The notes: generated by a model from the letters alone, not told the origin. Counted from the stretch's first letter, positions 49,661-59,681 are shown. The stretch is DNA of 64,000 nucleotides from Pontibacter ummariensis (GCF_900188175.1 NZ_FZOQ01000007.1:154316-218315); one strand, 5' to 3'. A program made the numbers and translations.

Positions 49661-52111
49661 TTAGAGGGGCTGTTGGTTTACTTTAAAGGTAAAGGTCTTG
49701 CTACCAGTACGCCCGTCTTTAGAAACACCCTGTACCACCACCACATAAGTGCCCGGTTGATCCGAGGTATAAAAGCTTAACTTCTCACCACTGTTTGCCT
49801 GCAGGCGAATGTCCGGTGCCCAATACAGCAGGTTCCGGAAATCGGCCAGGCGGCTTTGCTGTTGCAGCGCTTCCTCATAAACAGGCGCATAAAACTCGCG
49901 CTCTAACTGCAGCCCCTCGTACTCCTGCAGCAAGGAACGTGGATCAAGCTGAAAGCCAGCCAGGTCGCCGTTATAAGTGGCATAACTCACAAGCCCGCTG
50001 TATGTGAGGGGGCCGTTGAAGTATTTCCCCGTCATCACATCCAGCCGTTTCACTTTCAGAGGATCAAAGGCCATGATTTTATCAATATCGAAAACAGGCA
50101 CGCCGTCCAGCAGCACCATCGGATTATCATAGAACAGGTTGCCATTCGGGCTGTCTTTTACCATAAAGTGAAAGCCGTCTTTGCGCTTGCGCACCTGTAC
50201 CCCCGGCACGTACTCGCGCATCACTTCTTCCATTACCTTAAAGCGGGTATAGTCGTCCAGCTTGTACTGCTCGTTGGGCTTCCCATAAAATGCCACGCTG
50301 TCCACACCCGGGTTTCTGAACAGGTTCAGGTACTTCTCCTGATAAGCATGCTGCACCTGGACCGCCAGGTGCCGTTCTGTTAAGGCCTGCCGCAAACGCT
50401 CCGTCAGGTCTAGCTCTTTCAGCTCCAGTGGGCTGTACTGCACCGAAAAAGGATTGAAGATCTCCAGATGGTAGGTACTGTCTCTCTGGGTATTGGTCTG
50501 GACCACAATTTCCTTAGGACCGTAGAAGTCTTTCAGTTCAAACTGTATCCGCCCTTTCTCGTCGCTGGTCGCGTTGTACATCCGGATGTGCTTACCTGGC
50601 GCTGCCAGGTAAGCTTTTATCCCGCTTGCGATAGCCCCTGTCTCATTATCTGTTACCTTGCCCCGCACTAAATGACCGGCATACTCCGGCACATACTCAT
50701 AGGCAGGTTCTTTACCATTTAGGATATCCTCCCAACGGAAACGGCTCCACCCGTGGGTAAGCATCAGGTTGTCCAGTGCCTCGTCTGCATCCGGGTTCTG
50801 CGTATCAAAGTAATATGAGGGGTTTTCGATGATCCCTTTCAGATCAGAACTCAGCCACAGGTAAGCATCTATAGCTGCTGGGGGCACCGTGGCTAGGGAG
50901 TCGAGCCGGTAAACGGCAAGCGACAAGTTAGCAGAGGCCGGATGCTCCGGAACTGCTTCTGACATCAGCTCCAGGCTTACTTTCTCACGGGTGGCGTAGC
51001 TGCTCTTTTCTGTACTCGCCTTTAGGTGTAGCTCCTTTGTGGGGCGCTTAAAGTACAGGCGCTCCGCGACTGGCTGTTTCTGACTGTTAAACACCGTAAA
51101 ATGTGTGATCCCATCTGCCAGCGCACTTTTGTCCACGAGAAAGGTAGCGGGAGTTGCAGGCGTTAGCGTTCCGGAGGCACTGGTGGCGATCATTTGCCGG
51201 GCATGGCCCAGCAGGTAGACCTGTTCAGCTGGCAAGGCTGGGGCAGCCAGGGTTATTTTTAGCTGCCTGTCGTTCAGGTCCTCTACCTGTAGGCCATAGC
51301 CCTGCACATACACCTGGGGCAATTTTTGTGCGGCCACTTGCTTCCCGTCTATCTTCAGTAAAGCCGTGTACACCTGATCCCGCTCCGGCGTAAATGTAAA
51401 ATGTCCGATGCCAAACTTCAGTGGCTGGAAGGTAATGATCAAATTTCCATCCTGGTCCCGCAGTTCTCCCTCGAAGCTTGTTCCTTCCCCTGTGCGCGTG
51501 TCTACCCCTTTAAAAGCCACTTTCCCAGACACTCCCGCCACCAGGTTACCGCCTTCCGGGAAAAGCTGCAAAGCATAAGTGCCAGGCTTTTGTGCAACAT
51601 GCCGCTCCTGTTCCTGGTTTCGGAATGTGTTCACAATCGTTACCGGGCTCTGAAAGTAAAACTCCGGGCTGAAGTTTTTCATCCAATTAGTATAGGCCCT
51701 TACCGTATAGTTGCCGGAGTTTAAGCTAACGGGCAGTACAAAAGAGCCGTTGCCCGTCCCTTCTTCCATCGCTACCTTCCCCTGGAGTACGGGCTGTTGA
51801 GCGGCGTCGAGCACCTCCACATACACCACTTTGCTCATGCTCAACGGCTGATGCAGGGTACCGTCTACGTTGTATACCTTAAACCGCATGGTCTCTCCGC
51901 ACACATAGGCAGGTCTGTCGATATGCAGGTACAGCTTTTCCTGCAAGGCGTGTTTGCGGTAGGAGTCAAAGCTCTGGCGGATGCCTTTTATAGCACCGTC
52001 TTGGGCAAACACCTGCACGGTGCTGGCGAGGCCTAAGATAAAACAGCTGACCATCCGTACACAGGCTGCACGGGTACTTGCTCTTTCTTTTGGTATATTA
52101 GTTCTTCTCAC
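49661..52111 (-). CDS. Secreted MG2-domain protein with a TonB-plug-like region
   Basis: 816 residues from a GTG at 52111, or 797 from the ATG at 52054, which gives a compact signal peptide (VSCFILGLASTVQVFAQ). After it comes LQEKLYLHIDRPAYVCGETMRFKVY, the start of a macroglobulin MG2-like domain, then several beta-sandwich domains. The block near residues 665-720 (MVLLDGVPVFDIDKI, VKRLDVMTGKYF) resembles the plug of TonB receptors but no barrel follows. It is the third gene after a TonB receptor and a DUF4249 protein, a common Bacteroidota set. Likely a surface or periplasmic partner of the receptor. Confidence 0.8.
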   Translation of the reverse strand: MRRTNIPKERASTRAACVRMVSCFILGLASTVQVFAQDGAIKGIRQSFDSYRKHALQEKLYLHIDRPAYVCGETMRFKVYNVDGTLHQPLSMSKVVYVEVLDAAQQPVLQGKVAMEEGTGNGSFVLPVSLNSGNYTVRAYTNWMKNFSPEFYFQSPVTIVNTFRNQEQERHVAQKPGTYALQLFPEGGNLVAGVSGKVAFKGVDTRTGEGTSFEGELRDQDGNLIITFQPLKFGIGHFTFTPERDQVYTALLKIDGKQVAAQKLPQVYVQGYGLQVEDLNDRQLKITLAAPALPAEQVYLLGHARQMIATSASGTLTPATPATFLVDKSALADGITHFTVFNSQKQPVAERLYFKRPTKELHLKASTEKSSYATREKVSLELMSEAVPEHPASANLSLAVYRLDSLATVPPAAIDAYLWLSSDLKGIIENPSYYFDTQNPDADEALDNLMLTHGWSRFRWEDILNGKEPAYEYVPEYAGHLVRGKVTDNETGAIASGIKAYLAAPGKHIRMYNATSDEKGRIQFELKDFYGPKEIVVQTNTQRDSTYHLEIFNPFSVQYSPLELKELDLTERLRQALTERHLAVQVQHAYQEKYLNLFRNPGVDSVAFYGKPNEQYKLDDYTRFKVMEEVMREYVPGVQVRKRKDGFHFMVKDSPNGNLFYDNPMVLLDGVPVFDIDKIMAFDPLKVKRLDVMTGKYFNGPLTYSGLVSYATYNGDLAGFQLDPRSLLQEYEGLQLEREFYAPVYEEALQQQSRLADFRNLLYWAPDIRLQANSGEKLSFYTSDQPGTYVVVVQGVSKDGRTGSKTFTFKVNQQPL

Positions 52112-52124
52112 AAGGCAGGCTTTA

Positions 52125-53276
52125 TTACTCCCAAAAATCAGGCTTGATATTAGTGCCGAACAAGCGGCAGTCTACGCACTCTTTTTTGGCGTAGGTATAG
52201 TCCGTCACCACGGTTCCCATAGGCGGCATAATCTCTCCCACCGGCATGTTATAGCCCGTCTCAAAATAGTCCGGAGCTTCCGCTACCGGAATGGTATCCA
52301 GCACGCAGGTAGGGTATGTTCCCCTCCAATTTTTCGGAAGCTCGTCATTGCTAACGAAAAGCCTTTTCTCCTGAACCGAAGAAGCCGCAATGTAGCCCAC
52401 TACAAGTTCTGAGGGATCGCTAAGGCTATGAATATTACCCGTCAGCTGCGATGGCAAAGGATCAAACAAGGTGCCGATGCTCTCCGTGTTTTTCTTCAGC
52501 GTTTCCCAGTACTGGTAGGCCTCCCGCGTGAGCGCATACTGCTTTACCAACACACTGTACTTATACAACAGTTTGGAAGAGTTGGAAGGCACGGACAGCA
52601 GTGGATAGGCATGGATCACATCCTGGCTCAGTTTGGTAGAAGTACCCAGCTTGATTGTCTTAGACGCTTCTGTTCGCCAGCAGCGGTAGATGCCCAGTTC
52701 CCCATACTCTCTGTAGACAACCTCCCCGTTCACAAACTTCAGGTTGGTATCGTAGGCAGAGGTGTACTCCCAGGTATCTTCGTATTCCCACCGGTAGTAC
52801 CAGGTATCGTTTTTAGGGTCGTGTGTGCTGACAAATATCTCCAGTCCCTCACTGCCTGCCTCCCAGCTCACCTCGTCTATAGCCGGTGTCTGCTTTACGG
52901 CTACGTAGTCTGATGCATATTCTTTACCAGCGGCCGTCCGGATAAAGAGGCGGTACTTGCTGCCAACGTTAAGGTCTAAACCGCTAATTGTGTAGGTACC
53001 ACTCCCCAGCTCCCACAGCCTGTGTTGCCCCCCTTGCTCCTCTTCGATAAAAACGCTCGCTCTTTCCTCAAAAATGGGCATGCTTTGGTCCGACAGATTT
53101 TGTGTGCGCGACAGCTGAATAGTTGTCGGCCCGTTCACGTTCAGGAAGCCGCTCACCACCAAAAAGCTGTTCCTGGCTTGTATCACCTCTGGCTCATAGG
53201 GCTCCACACAGCTGCTTAACAGTAACATCAGGACCCAAAAAACGCTCTTTCTCCAGTTCAGGATAATCATGCTCAT
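52125..53276 (-). CDS. DUF4249 lipoprotein
   Basis: 383 residues; the first ATG overlaps the receptor stop by one base (TAATG), with a second ATG two codons on. A signal peptide ends in the lipobox LLSSC. It is followed by EPYEPEV and a beta-rich chain with FLVVSGFLNVNGPTTIQLSRTQNL and CVDCRLFGTNIKPDFW near the end, the known DUF4249 pattern. These lipoproteins nearly always follow a TonB-dependent receptor and are thought to be surface partners comparable in position to SusD. Function not established. Confidence 0.9.
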   Translation of the reverse strand: MSMIILNWRKSVFWVLMLLLSSCVEPYEPEVIQARNSFLVVSGFLNVNGPTTIQLSRTQNLSDQSMPIFEERASVFIEEEQGGQHRLWELGSGTYTISGLDLNVGSKYRLFIRTAAGKEYASDYVAVKQTPAIDEVSWEAGSEGLEIFVSTHDPKNDTWYYRWEYEDTWEYTSAYDTNLKFVNGEVVYREYGELGIYRCWRTEASKTIKLGTSTKLSQDVIHAYPLLSVPSNSSKLLYKYSVLVKQYALTREAYQYWETLKKNTESIGTLFDPLPSQLTGNIHSLSDPSELVVGYIAASSVQEKRLFVSNDELPKNWRGTYPTCVLDTIPVAEAPDYFETGYNMPVGEIMPPMGTVVTDYTYAKKECVDCRLFGTNIKPDFWE

Positions 53277-56044
53277 TAGAATTTGAAGTTGTAGGTAACA
53301 GTAGGGATAGGGTTGCCAAAAATAGAGAGCTTGTACCCTTTCACCTTTCCGTCCTCTGATTTAAAGTAAATGGAGTAAGGATTTCTGCGGCCCGTCAGGT
53401 TATAAACGGCCAGGGTCCAGGAGCTGTGCGCCAGCTTCCGCACCTTGTGGTTCCCCTCGATGTTCATGGCAAAGTCTACGCGGTAATAGTCCGGCACCCT
53501 ATACGCGTTTCTGTCAGAGTAAAGGATACGCTGCACATTGCCATCATAGTACTTCGCCAGTGGCAAGGTAATAGGCCTGCCCGTGCTATAGGTAAAGTTC
53601 AGGGACGTGCTGAAACGCTGGCTAAAGCGATAGTTGCTCACCATGGTAAAGTCATGCGGCTTATCGAAGTTACTTGGATAGTACTCGCCATTGTTGATGA
53701 CCTCAGCTGCTTCGGGGTTGTTTACCCGCACCAAGGTGCGCGAATAGGTATAGCTTGCCCAGCCATTTAGTTTACCCGTCATTTTACGCAGCATCAGCTC
53801 TACCCCGTAGGCTTTACCCTCTGCATTTACCACGTCTGTTTCGATATGGTGATTCATTACCAGCGTAGCCCCGCTCTTATAATCGAGAAAGTCCTGCATG
53901 GTCTTGTAATAGCCCTCTACAGAGAACTCGATGGTATTCGCTCTAAAGTTCTGGTAATAGCCCAGGGCTACCTGGTTCCCTACCTGCGGCCTGATGTTGG
54001 AGTCGCTCAGCTTCCAGATGTCTGTTGGAGACACGGAGGTAGTGTTAGACAGCATGTGGATGTACTGCCGCAGCCTGTTAAAGCTAAGCTTCACAGAGGA
54101 GTTATCGGTTAGCCCCAGTCTTGCTGACAGGCGATACTCCGGCCCGTGGTAAGAGGCAAAGGAATCCCCTGCTTTATAAGAGAGGGTGTCCTGCACAGAG
54201 CCCTCTGACCGTGGGGCGCCCGGGGCGTAGGCAAATACCTCCCGTGGGCCCATGGCGTTAAAGAATGAGTAGCGCAGACCAAGCGATAACGATAAGCGAC
54301 GGCTAAAGTCGATGCGGTCTGAAACATAGAGGGCGCTTTCTACGGCCCTTTCCCTTTGTAGGGCATCAGCGGCGATCAGCGATTCATCGCTGTAAGGCTT
54401 TAAGCTACCCGGCGCAATGTTGTATAAGATGGAGCTTGCCCCAAAGTCTACGGTATGCTTTGCGTTATGGAAGTAACTGAAGTCGGCCTGCAGGTTGGCC
54501 TGGTTGAGACCATACGTTAGTTCAGAAGCATTTACCGGGTTCTTCTCACTGGTCACGGCATAATCGTAATGACTGTACGCACCGGTCAGTACACCATACA
54601 GCTTGTTATGGAAGTTGTGTTTCCACTTAATGCTCGCATTCCGGTTCGAGAACTGGTACAGCGTGTCAGCGCTTAGCTTAAACTTATCTTTACTCAGGTA
54701 GCCTGACAGGTAGAGGGTGTTTTTACTGTCTATCTCATGCGTCACCTGCCCGTTCAGGTCATAAAAAGAGGCTGAGCTTTTATTATAGGACTTGTTCGGC
54801 AACTGCTTCAGGAGCCAGTTGGAGTACGTGGAACGGCCACCGATAATAAACGAAGTCTTGTCCTTCACGATAGGGCCCTCCAGGGTCAGCCTGCTTGTTA
54901 AGAGACCAATGCCGCCGGAACCAGTCAGCTGCTTTTTGTTACCCTCTCGGGTAGTCACTTCCAGCACCGATGACAGGCGCCCGCCATACTTGGCTGGCAC
55001 CGCGCTTTTATACAGCTCTACCGTCTTTAGCACGTCGGGGTTAAAAGCAGAGAAAAAGCCGAACAAGTGCGAGGGGTTGTAAATAGTGGCATCGTTAAAC
55101 AGGATCAGGTTTTGGTCTGTGGAGCCACCCCGTACGTTCATACCGGTACTTCCCTCTCCTACTGACTTTACTCCGGGCAAGGTGAGCACTACCCGCAGGA
55201 TATCGGCCTCACCGAAGGCCGTTGGCACTTGTTTGATGGTACGGATATCCAGCTTCTCCACGCCCATTTGCAGGCCCGACACGTTTTTATCCTTCTCTGC
55301 CTCAACCAGCACCTCTTTCAGGGAGCGCACGTCTTCCTCTATATCAATGTCCAGCTTTCCGTCAGAATACAGCATAATCTGGCGGCGGGTATTTTTCAGG
55401 CCGATGCCCTTGATGTTCAGCTGGTGCCGGCCCACCGGCAAAGTGAGGGCATAATATCCATACTGGTCTGAGGTGGTACCAATCAGGGGAGACTCAATGT
55501 ATACCGATGCGCCAATCAGGGCTTCCCCTGTTTTGGCATCCCGCAGGTAACCCGCTAAGCTTGCCTTGCCAGTAGGGTTCTCCCGCCTTACCCCTATCTC
55601 GTAAAGCTTTAACTCAGAGGCTGCTTTTTTCTTGCTCTGCTTGCCTGCCTGGGCTAACGGTGGGGCTACATACTGCACGGCCTCTGGTGCCCTTCTCTCA
55701 AAGAACCCGTCCGGCAAAGCCACCTGTATCGGGCTGCCCTTTGTTATAAACACCTGGTTTGTGCCACTAATGGCAAACTTTAGCGCTGTCCCAGCCAGCA
55801 CCTGCTGCAGCACTTTTTCTAGGGGCTGCTTCTGTACCTGCAGGTTTACTTCCAGGCTGTCTACTGTTGCAGGGTCGTAAAAGAAACGGTAGCTTGTCTG
55901 GTCCTCCACTGTCTGCACAAAGGCATCGAAGGAAACATGCGTGAAATTTCCGCTAATCACCAAGGGTGCCTGTTGGGCATGCGCCTGCAGGCAGCAACCA
56001 AGGAAAGCTATCAGAAAAAGGAAACGTCGGTAAAAATGGGGCAT
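53276..56044 (-). CDS. TonB-dependent receptor with STN and carboxypeptidase-like domains
   Basis: 922 residues. Signal peptide to about residue 23 (AHAQQ). STN-like domain (about 28-105, VSFDAFVQTVEDQTSYRFFYDPATV), which often signals to anti-sigma factors. Carboxypeptidase-regulatory-like domain (about 162-245), plug (about 255-365, VLTLPGVKSVGEGSTGMNVRGGSTDQNLIL) and a 22-strand-type barrel to the C-terminus. It takes up an unknown substrate across the outer membrane using TonB energy. The STN domain might indicate FecR/ECF regulation, but neither gene is adjacent. Confidence 0.93.
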   Translation of the reverse strand: MPHFYRRFLFLIAFLGCCLQAHAQQAPLVISGNFTHVSFDAFVQTVEDQTSYRFFYDPATVDSLEVNLQVQKQPLEKVLQQVLAGTALKFAISGTNQVFITKGSPIQVALPDGFFERRAPEAVQYVAPPLAQAGKQSKKKAASELKLYEIGVRRENPTGKASLAGYLRDAKTGEALIGASVYIESPLIGTTSDQYGYYALTLPVGRHQLNIKGIGLKNTRRQIMLYSDGKLDIDIEEDVRSLKEVLVEAEKDKNVSGLQMGVEKLDIRTIKQVPTAFGEADILRVVLTLPGVKSVGEGSTGMNVRGGSTDQNLILFNDATIYNPSHLFGFFSAFNPDVLKTVELYKSAVPAKYGGRLSSVLEVTTREGNKKQLTGSGGIGLLTSRLTLEGPIVKDKTSFIIGGRSTYSNWLLKQLPNKSYNKSSASFYDLNGQVTHEIDSKNTLYLSGYLSKDKFKLSADTLYQFSNRNASIKWKHNFHNKLYGVLTGAYSHYDYAVTSEKNPVNASELTYGLNQANLQADFSYFHNAKHTVDFGASSILYNIAPGSLKPYSDESLIAADALQRERAVESALYVSDRIDFSRRLSLSLGLRYSFFNAMGPREVFAYAPGAPRSEGSVQDTLSYKAGDSFASYHGPEYRLSARLGLTDNSSVKLSFNRLRQYIHMLSNTTSVSPTDIWKLSDSNIRPQVGNQVALGYYQNFRANTIEFSVEGYYKTMQDFLDYKSGATLVMNHHIETDVVNAEGKAYGVELMLRKMTGKLNGWASYTYSRTLVRVNNPEAAEVINNGEYYPSNFDKPHDFTMVSNYRFSQRFSTSLNFTYSTGRPITLPLAKYYDGNVQRILYSDRNAYRVPDYYRVDFAMNIEGNHKVRKLAHSSWTLAVYNLTGRRNPYSIYFKSEDGKVKGYKLSIFGNPIPTVTYNFKF

Positions 56045-56107
56045 ATAGGCAGGGTAAAATGATGCAATAGCTTAGAATGAGTAATGAAGAGATGTACCAG
56101 GAAACAG

Positions 56108-56866
56108 TTACTCCGCAGATGTTTGCGCCTCCAGGCCGTCGTAGAAGCTTGCCAACTCGCGGATCGCCTCTTCCCGATTCTTCCGATACTTTATTTTCTG
56201 CGCTCTCAGGTGCTTCTGTAACGCTTTCTTCCTGTCCTCAAATACCTTTAAGACAGACCCTTTTCTTGACACCTGTGTGTAGGTGCCCTCTTTCCATACA
56301 TAATACTTCTCCCCTGCGTCAAACCATCCCTCCATCCCGGTGCTGGTTGCCTTCTGCTGCGGGCTCTTGGTTCTTTTCACCAACACCTTTGTTTTATTAC
56401 TGTGGATGAGATCATAAAAGCCTGGTGGTAAGGAAGTGCTACTTGACTTGTCTTTGCCCAGGCGTACAAAGGTGTGCCCGTAGAGACTGAAGGTATCCAC
56501 TTTCTCTGAAATCAGCCGCTGCTTCAGGCCACTGTCCTCATGCTTAATGACTATCTCGTCTGTCACCAGATCATACAGCATGGGCACCTGCTCATACCAT
56601 CCCCCCTCATAAAACACGGCACCCTGGCTAAACTCGTTTGAATCTAAGAACTGATGCCCCTCAAAGTAGTGTTTCCGATGATCGACATACTCTAACCCAT
56701 TATACAAATGAGCCTGCTTGCCGATGGACTGCCGGTATAGAGCAACCGCATTCTTAACAGCACTGCGCAAAAAAGCGGTGTCTGGCTCTACAGCCTGTGC
56801 GAAGGATGGCGCTATAGACAAGCCGCTGCACAAGGACAACAAACCGAGGAGTATCCTGATCTTCAT
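56108..56866 (-). CDS. Secreted protein often found upstream of TonB receptors, unknown function
   Basis: 252 residues. Signal peptide to about residue 24 (PSFAQ). The mature protein has QAHLYNGLEYVDHRKHYFEGHQFLDS, YDLVTDEIVIKH, KVDTFSLYGHTFVRLG and a basic helical C-terminal stretch (KVFEDRKKALQKHLRAQK) ending LASFYDGL. I recognise this pattern from uncharacterised periplasmic proteins encoded next to TonB receptors. It is the first gene of a four-gene set, 63 bases before the receptor, with a promoter upstream. Confidence 0.72.
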   Translation of the reverse strand: MKIRILLGLLSLCSGLSIAPSFAQAVEPDTAFLRSAVKNAVALYRQSIGKQAHLYNGLEYVDHRKHYFEGHQFLDSNEFSQGAVFYEGGWYEQVPMLYDLVTDEIVIKHEDSGLKQRLISEKVDTFSLYGHTFVRLGKDKSSSTSLPPGFYDLIHSNKTKVLVKRTKSPQQKATSTGMEGWFDAGEKYYVWKEGTYTQVSRKGSVLKVFEDRKKALQKHLRAQKIKYRKNREEAIRELASFYDGLEAQTSAE

Positions 56867-56884
56867 GTAAGGGTGTTTTTGCCT

Positions 56885-56914
56885 GAAACATATTCAGACA
56901 TAGTGTTTAAACAA
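56885..56914 (-). promoter_or_regulatory. Candidate promoter of the TonB-receptor operon
   Basis: Minus strand TTG at 56914-56912, 19 bases, then TATGTTTC at 56892-56885 (one base off TAnnTTTG); ATG at 56866. Confidence 0.5.
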
Positions 56915-57014
56915 TTAGTAAGGTAGCGGATTGACACCAACAAACAAAAAGTTTAAACAAAACAATTTAAAGATATTTTAGGAAGCCCACTGAAGGAGTA
57001 GAGCCTGAAAGAAC

Positions 57015-58157
57015 TCACACCTGGCTTGCCAGGTCCCAGATAGCCCTCACGAAGTGTGCCCAGCTAAAGCGCTGCTTGTAAGTGGCTATATTTTGAGAAA
57101 AATTGCCTGCCGCATCAGCATGATAAAACCGTGAGATGGCATTGGCAATATCCTCCGGTTCAGGCGTTACCACATACCCTACCTCCCCATCAGGCACCAG
57201 TTCGGCTAGTCCGCCAACATTCGTTACCACCATGGGCTTGTTAAAATGATAGGCCACTTGTGTTACCCCGCTCTGCGTAGCATGTTTATAAGGCTGCACC
57301 ACCAGGTCGGCTGCACAGAAGTAGTGGCGCACTTCGGCATTCGGAATAAAATCCGTCCGAAGCACCAGGCGGTCATGTAAGCGCAGCTGGTTTATTAGCT
57401 GGCGGTAAGGGGCTTCGTCCTCGTAGAACTCCCCGGCAATAATGAGCTTCAAGTCTTTACGCTCTTGCAGCAGCGGACTTGCCATGGCCTGCAGCAACAG
57501 GTCCAGGCCTTTATAAGCACGTATAAAGCCAAAGAACAGGATGTAGTTATAGCGTGGATCTAAGTGAAGGGCTTTACAGGCTGCTCGCTTTGTCTCGGCC
57601 TCCCCAAAGTTATCATACAGGGGATGGAATAGGTACAAGCTTGGCTTCTGGGGAGCAAACTGCTTTAAGTCCTGCTGCACGGCTTTAGACATCGTAATAA
57701 AGCCATGGCAAGCCCCCAGAAAATATCTGGTGAAAGGCACATCGCCGGGGCGCTGCTCGTGCGGTACTACATTATCGGTGATGGCCAAAACACGGCTGCC
57801 CCCGTTCTGACGGACGATGCGTGCAATAGTACCCAGTGCAGGTCCCATAAAGGGCAGCCAGTAGCGGAAAATAACCAGGTCAGGGGTTTGCTTGCGGATA
57901 TAGTTGCCCGTGCGCCACCAGCTGATGGGGTTCACAGAGTTGATCAGCACCTTAATGCGGAGACCTTCAGGGGCTGGTTCTTCTGAATACTGGCTTTTGC
58001 CAGGGAACAAAAAGGACGGGTACTGCAGGCTAAAGGTAACAATCTCTACCTCATCGCCGGCTTCCTGAAAGGCATAAGCCAGGCGCTCGTTGAAGGTGGC
58101 CATGCCTCCTCCGCGCAGTGGGTATGCCGGTCCGACGATGATGACCCGTCGTCCCAT
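57015..58157 (-). CDS. GT4-type glycosyltransferase
   Basis: 380 residues from the ATG at 58157, which overlaps the stop of the upstream GT2 gene by one base (TAATG); an open extension to 58367 lies inside that gene and is rejected. N-terminal VGPAYPLRGGGMATFNERLAYAF and C-terminal FFGFIRAYKGLDLLLQAM, ADLVVQPYKHATQSGVTQVAYHFNKPMV are typical of GT-B fold family 4 enzymes. It should transfer a sugar from a nucleotide donor to a cell-surface glycan or glycolipid; the acceptor is unknown. Confidence 0.9.
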   Translation of the reverse strand: MGRRVIIVGPAYPLRGGGMATFNERLAYAFQEAGDEVEIVTFSLQYPSFLFPGKSQYSEEPAPEGLRIKVLINSVNPISWWRTGNYIRKQTPDLVIFRYWLPFMGPALGTIARIVRQNGGSRVLAITDNVVPHEQRPGDVPFTRYFLGACHGFITMSKAVQQDLKQFAPQKPSLYLFHPLYDNFGEAETKRAACKALHLDPRYNYILFFGFIRAYKGLDLLLQAMASPLLQERKDLKLIIAGEFYEDEAPYRQLINQLRLHDRLVLRTDFIPNAEVRHYFCAADLVVQPYKHATQSGVTQVAYHFNKPMVVTNVGGLAELVPDGEVGYVVTPEPEDIANAISRFYHADAAGNFSQNIATYKQRFSWAHFVRAIWDLASQV

Positions 58158-59131
58158 TACCTTCTTAAGTGGCCTACTTTGTCCCGGATCAGGTATTCGT
58201 TTCGTTTGTTGGAGGCAATGGCAATCATCTCGGCCAGGAAGCCTGCCAGAAACAGTTGTACTCCCAGAACCACGGTTACGAGTGCCAGGAAGAACATGGG
58301 CTGGTCTACCACATCGCGTACCCGCACTCCCTGATATATCCCAATCATTTTCTGCAGGATGATCCAAATGGTAATGCCTAAGCCCACTACAAACATGATT
58401 GTGCCCATGGTGCCGAAGAAGTGCATGGGGCGTTTTTTAAAGCGGCTGACAAAGGTAATGGAGAGCAGGTCCAGGAAGCCGTAAACAAAGCGCTCCAGGC
58501 CAAACTTTGTGGAGCCGTACTTCCGCTCCTGGTGTTGTACTACTTTCTCGCCTATGCGGGTAAAGCCATGCCATTTGGCAATCACCGGGATATAGCGGTG
58601 CATCTCCCCGTGTACTTCGATGCTCTTTACCACCAGCTGGCGATAGGCTTTCAGACCACAGTTAAAGTCGTGTAGTTGTATGCCGGACAGTTTGCGGGTA
58701 GCAGCATTAAAAAACTTCGTAGGAATCGTTTTGCTCAGCGGATCGAAACGCTTTTTCTTCCAGCCGCTTACCAGGTCATATTTCTGGCGCTTGATCATGT
58801 CATACAGGCCGGGGATTTCCTCCGGGCTGTCCTGCAGGTCGGCATCCATGGTAATCACCACCTCCCCTGAACAGCGGCGGAAGCCCTCATTCAGGGCGGC
58901 AGACTTCCCATAGTTTCGGTTAAAACTAATGCCTTTCACGGTATTGTCTTCGGCGCCAAGGGCTGTCACTACCTCCCAAGAGTGGTCGGTGCTGCCGTCG
59001 TCAACAAGTATCACTTCGTAGGAGAACTCATGCGCATGCATGACCCGCTTTATCCAGCGCACAAGCTCCGGCAACGACTCCTCCTCGTTAAAGAGGGGAA
59101 TCACTACCGAGATATCATATTGATATTGCAT
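58157..59131 (-). CDS. GT2 polyprenyl-phosphate sugar transferase with C-terminal membrane domain
   Basis: 324 residues. Begins with SVVIPLFNEEESLPELV, then VDDGSTDHSW and the metal motif TMDADLQDSPEEI. Two C-terminal helices (about 235-258 and 270-300) match the GtrB/ArnC type, which makes polyprenyl-phosphate sugars. QERKYGSTKFG before the helices is typical. Translationally coupled to the GT4 gene downstream. Probably supplies lipid-linked sugar for surface modification. Confidence 0.92.
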   Translation of the reverse strand: MQYQYDISVVIPLFNEEESLPELVRWIKRVMHAHEFSYEVILVDDGSTDHSWEVVTALGAEDNTVKGISFNRNYGKSAALNEGFRRCSGEVVITMDADLQDSPEEIPGLYDMIKRQKYDLVSGWKKKRFDPLSKTIPTKFFNAATRKLSGIQLHDFNCGLKAYRQLVVKSIEVHGEMHRYIPVIAKWHGFTRIGEKVVQHQERKYGSTKFGLERFVYGFLDLLSITFVSRFKKRPMHFFGTMGTIMFVVGLGITIWIILQKMIGIYQGVRVRDVVDQPMFFLALVTVVLGVQLFLAGFLAEMIAIASNKRNEYLIRDKVGHLRR

Positions 59132-59134
59132 CTT

Positions 59135-59653
59135 CTATTCAAACTCCGGCCGGCTGTTCTTCATAATACCAGAAATAACCAGCGACAGGATAAAACCAAT
59201 TATTAACGTAACAAACGTAGCCCCCAGGATCATGGTCAGCGGGCCCTGAAAGTTCTCGGCCATGGCCATCCCGGCGTCGATCTGCTCATCGCTCAACCCC
59301 TGCTCCAGCATCTGCACCCGCTGCTTTTCCATCATGCGGGCCATATACTCCGTATCCACAAACTCCGTGTAAAGCCAGGTAAAGAGCCCGCTCAGGAAGC
59401 CAAACACGGCCGCCACAATAGTGCCTATGCCCAGCCCCTGCCCATAAGACATGTAGCCATGGTTATCTTCTCGATAGCTCTTCATGGCCACCACAATGCC
59501 AGCAATGAGGATCAGGTAGGCCAGACTACTCAGCCAGCGGTTATCCCCCAAATCCGACACCATCAGAATAAGGGAGTAGATCACGCCTACCAGGGCAAAT
59601 ATAAAGCCATACTTAAAGGCAACGGAAACAACAGAAGGTTCTTTCTCAGTCAT
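59135..59653 (-). CDS. DUF4199 membrane protein A
   Basis: 172 residues with four helices: about 12-32, 40-58, 72-96 and 138-162. Family block: VVAMKSYREDNHGYMSYGQGLGIG, with a long soluble segment between helices 3 and 4. DUF4199 function is unknown; members occur in pairs in Bacteroidota. Ends 3 bases before the GT2 start, so it belongs to the glycosyltransferase transcript. Confidence 0.88.
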   Translation of the reverse strand: MTEKEPSVVSVAFKYGFIFALVGVIYSLILMVSDLGDNRWLSSLAYLILIAGIVVAMKSYREDNHGYMSYGQGLGIGTIVAAVFGFLSGLFTWLYTEFVDTEYMARMMEKQRVQMLEQGLSDEQIDAGMAMAENFQGPLTMILGATFVTLIIGFILSLVISGIMKNSRPEFE

Positions 59654-59681
59654 GGTATTGGTTTTATAAGTTTTACGTGTA

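Noticed and set aside
58158..58367. N-terminal extension of the GT4 gene by 70 residues
   Set aside because: It overlaps the upstream glycosyltransferase in another frame, has low-complexity shadow composition, and a coupled ATG is present at 58157.
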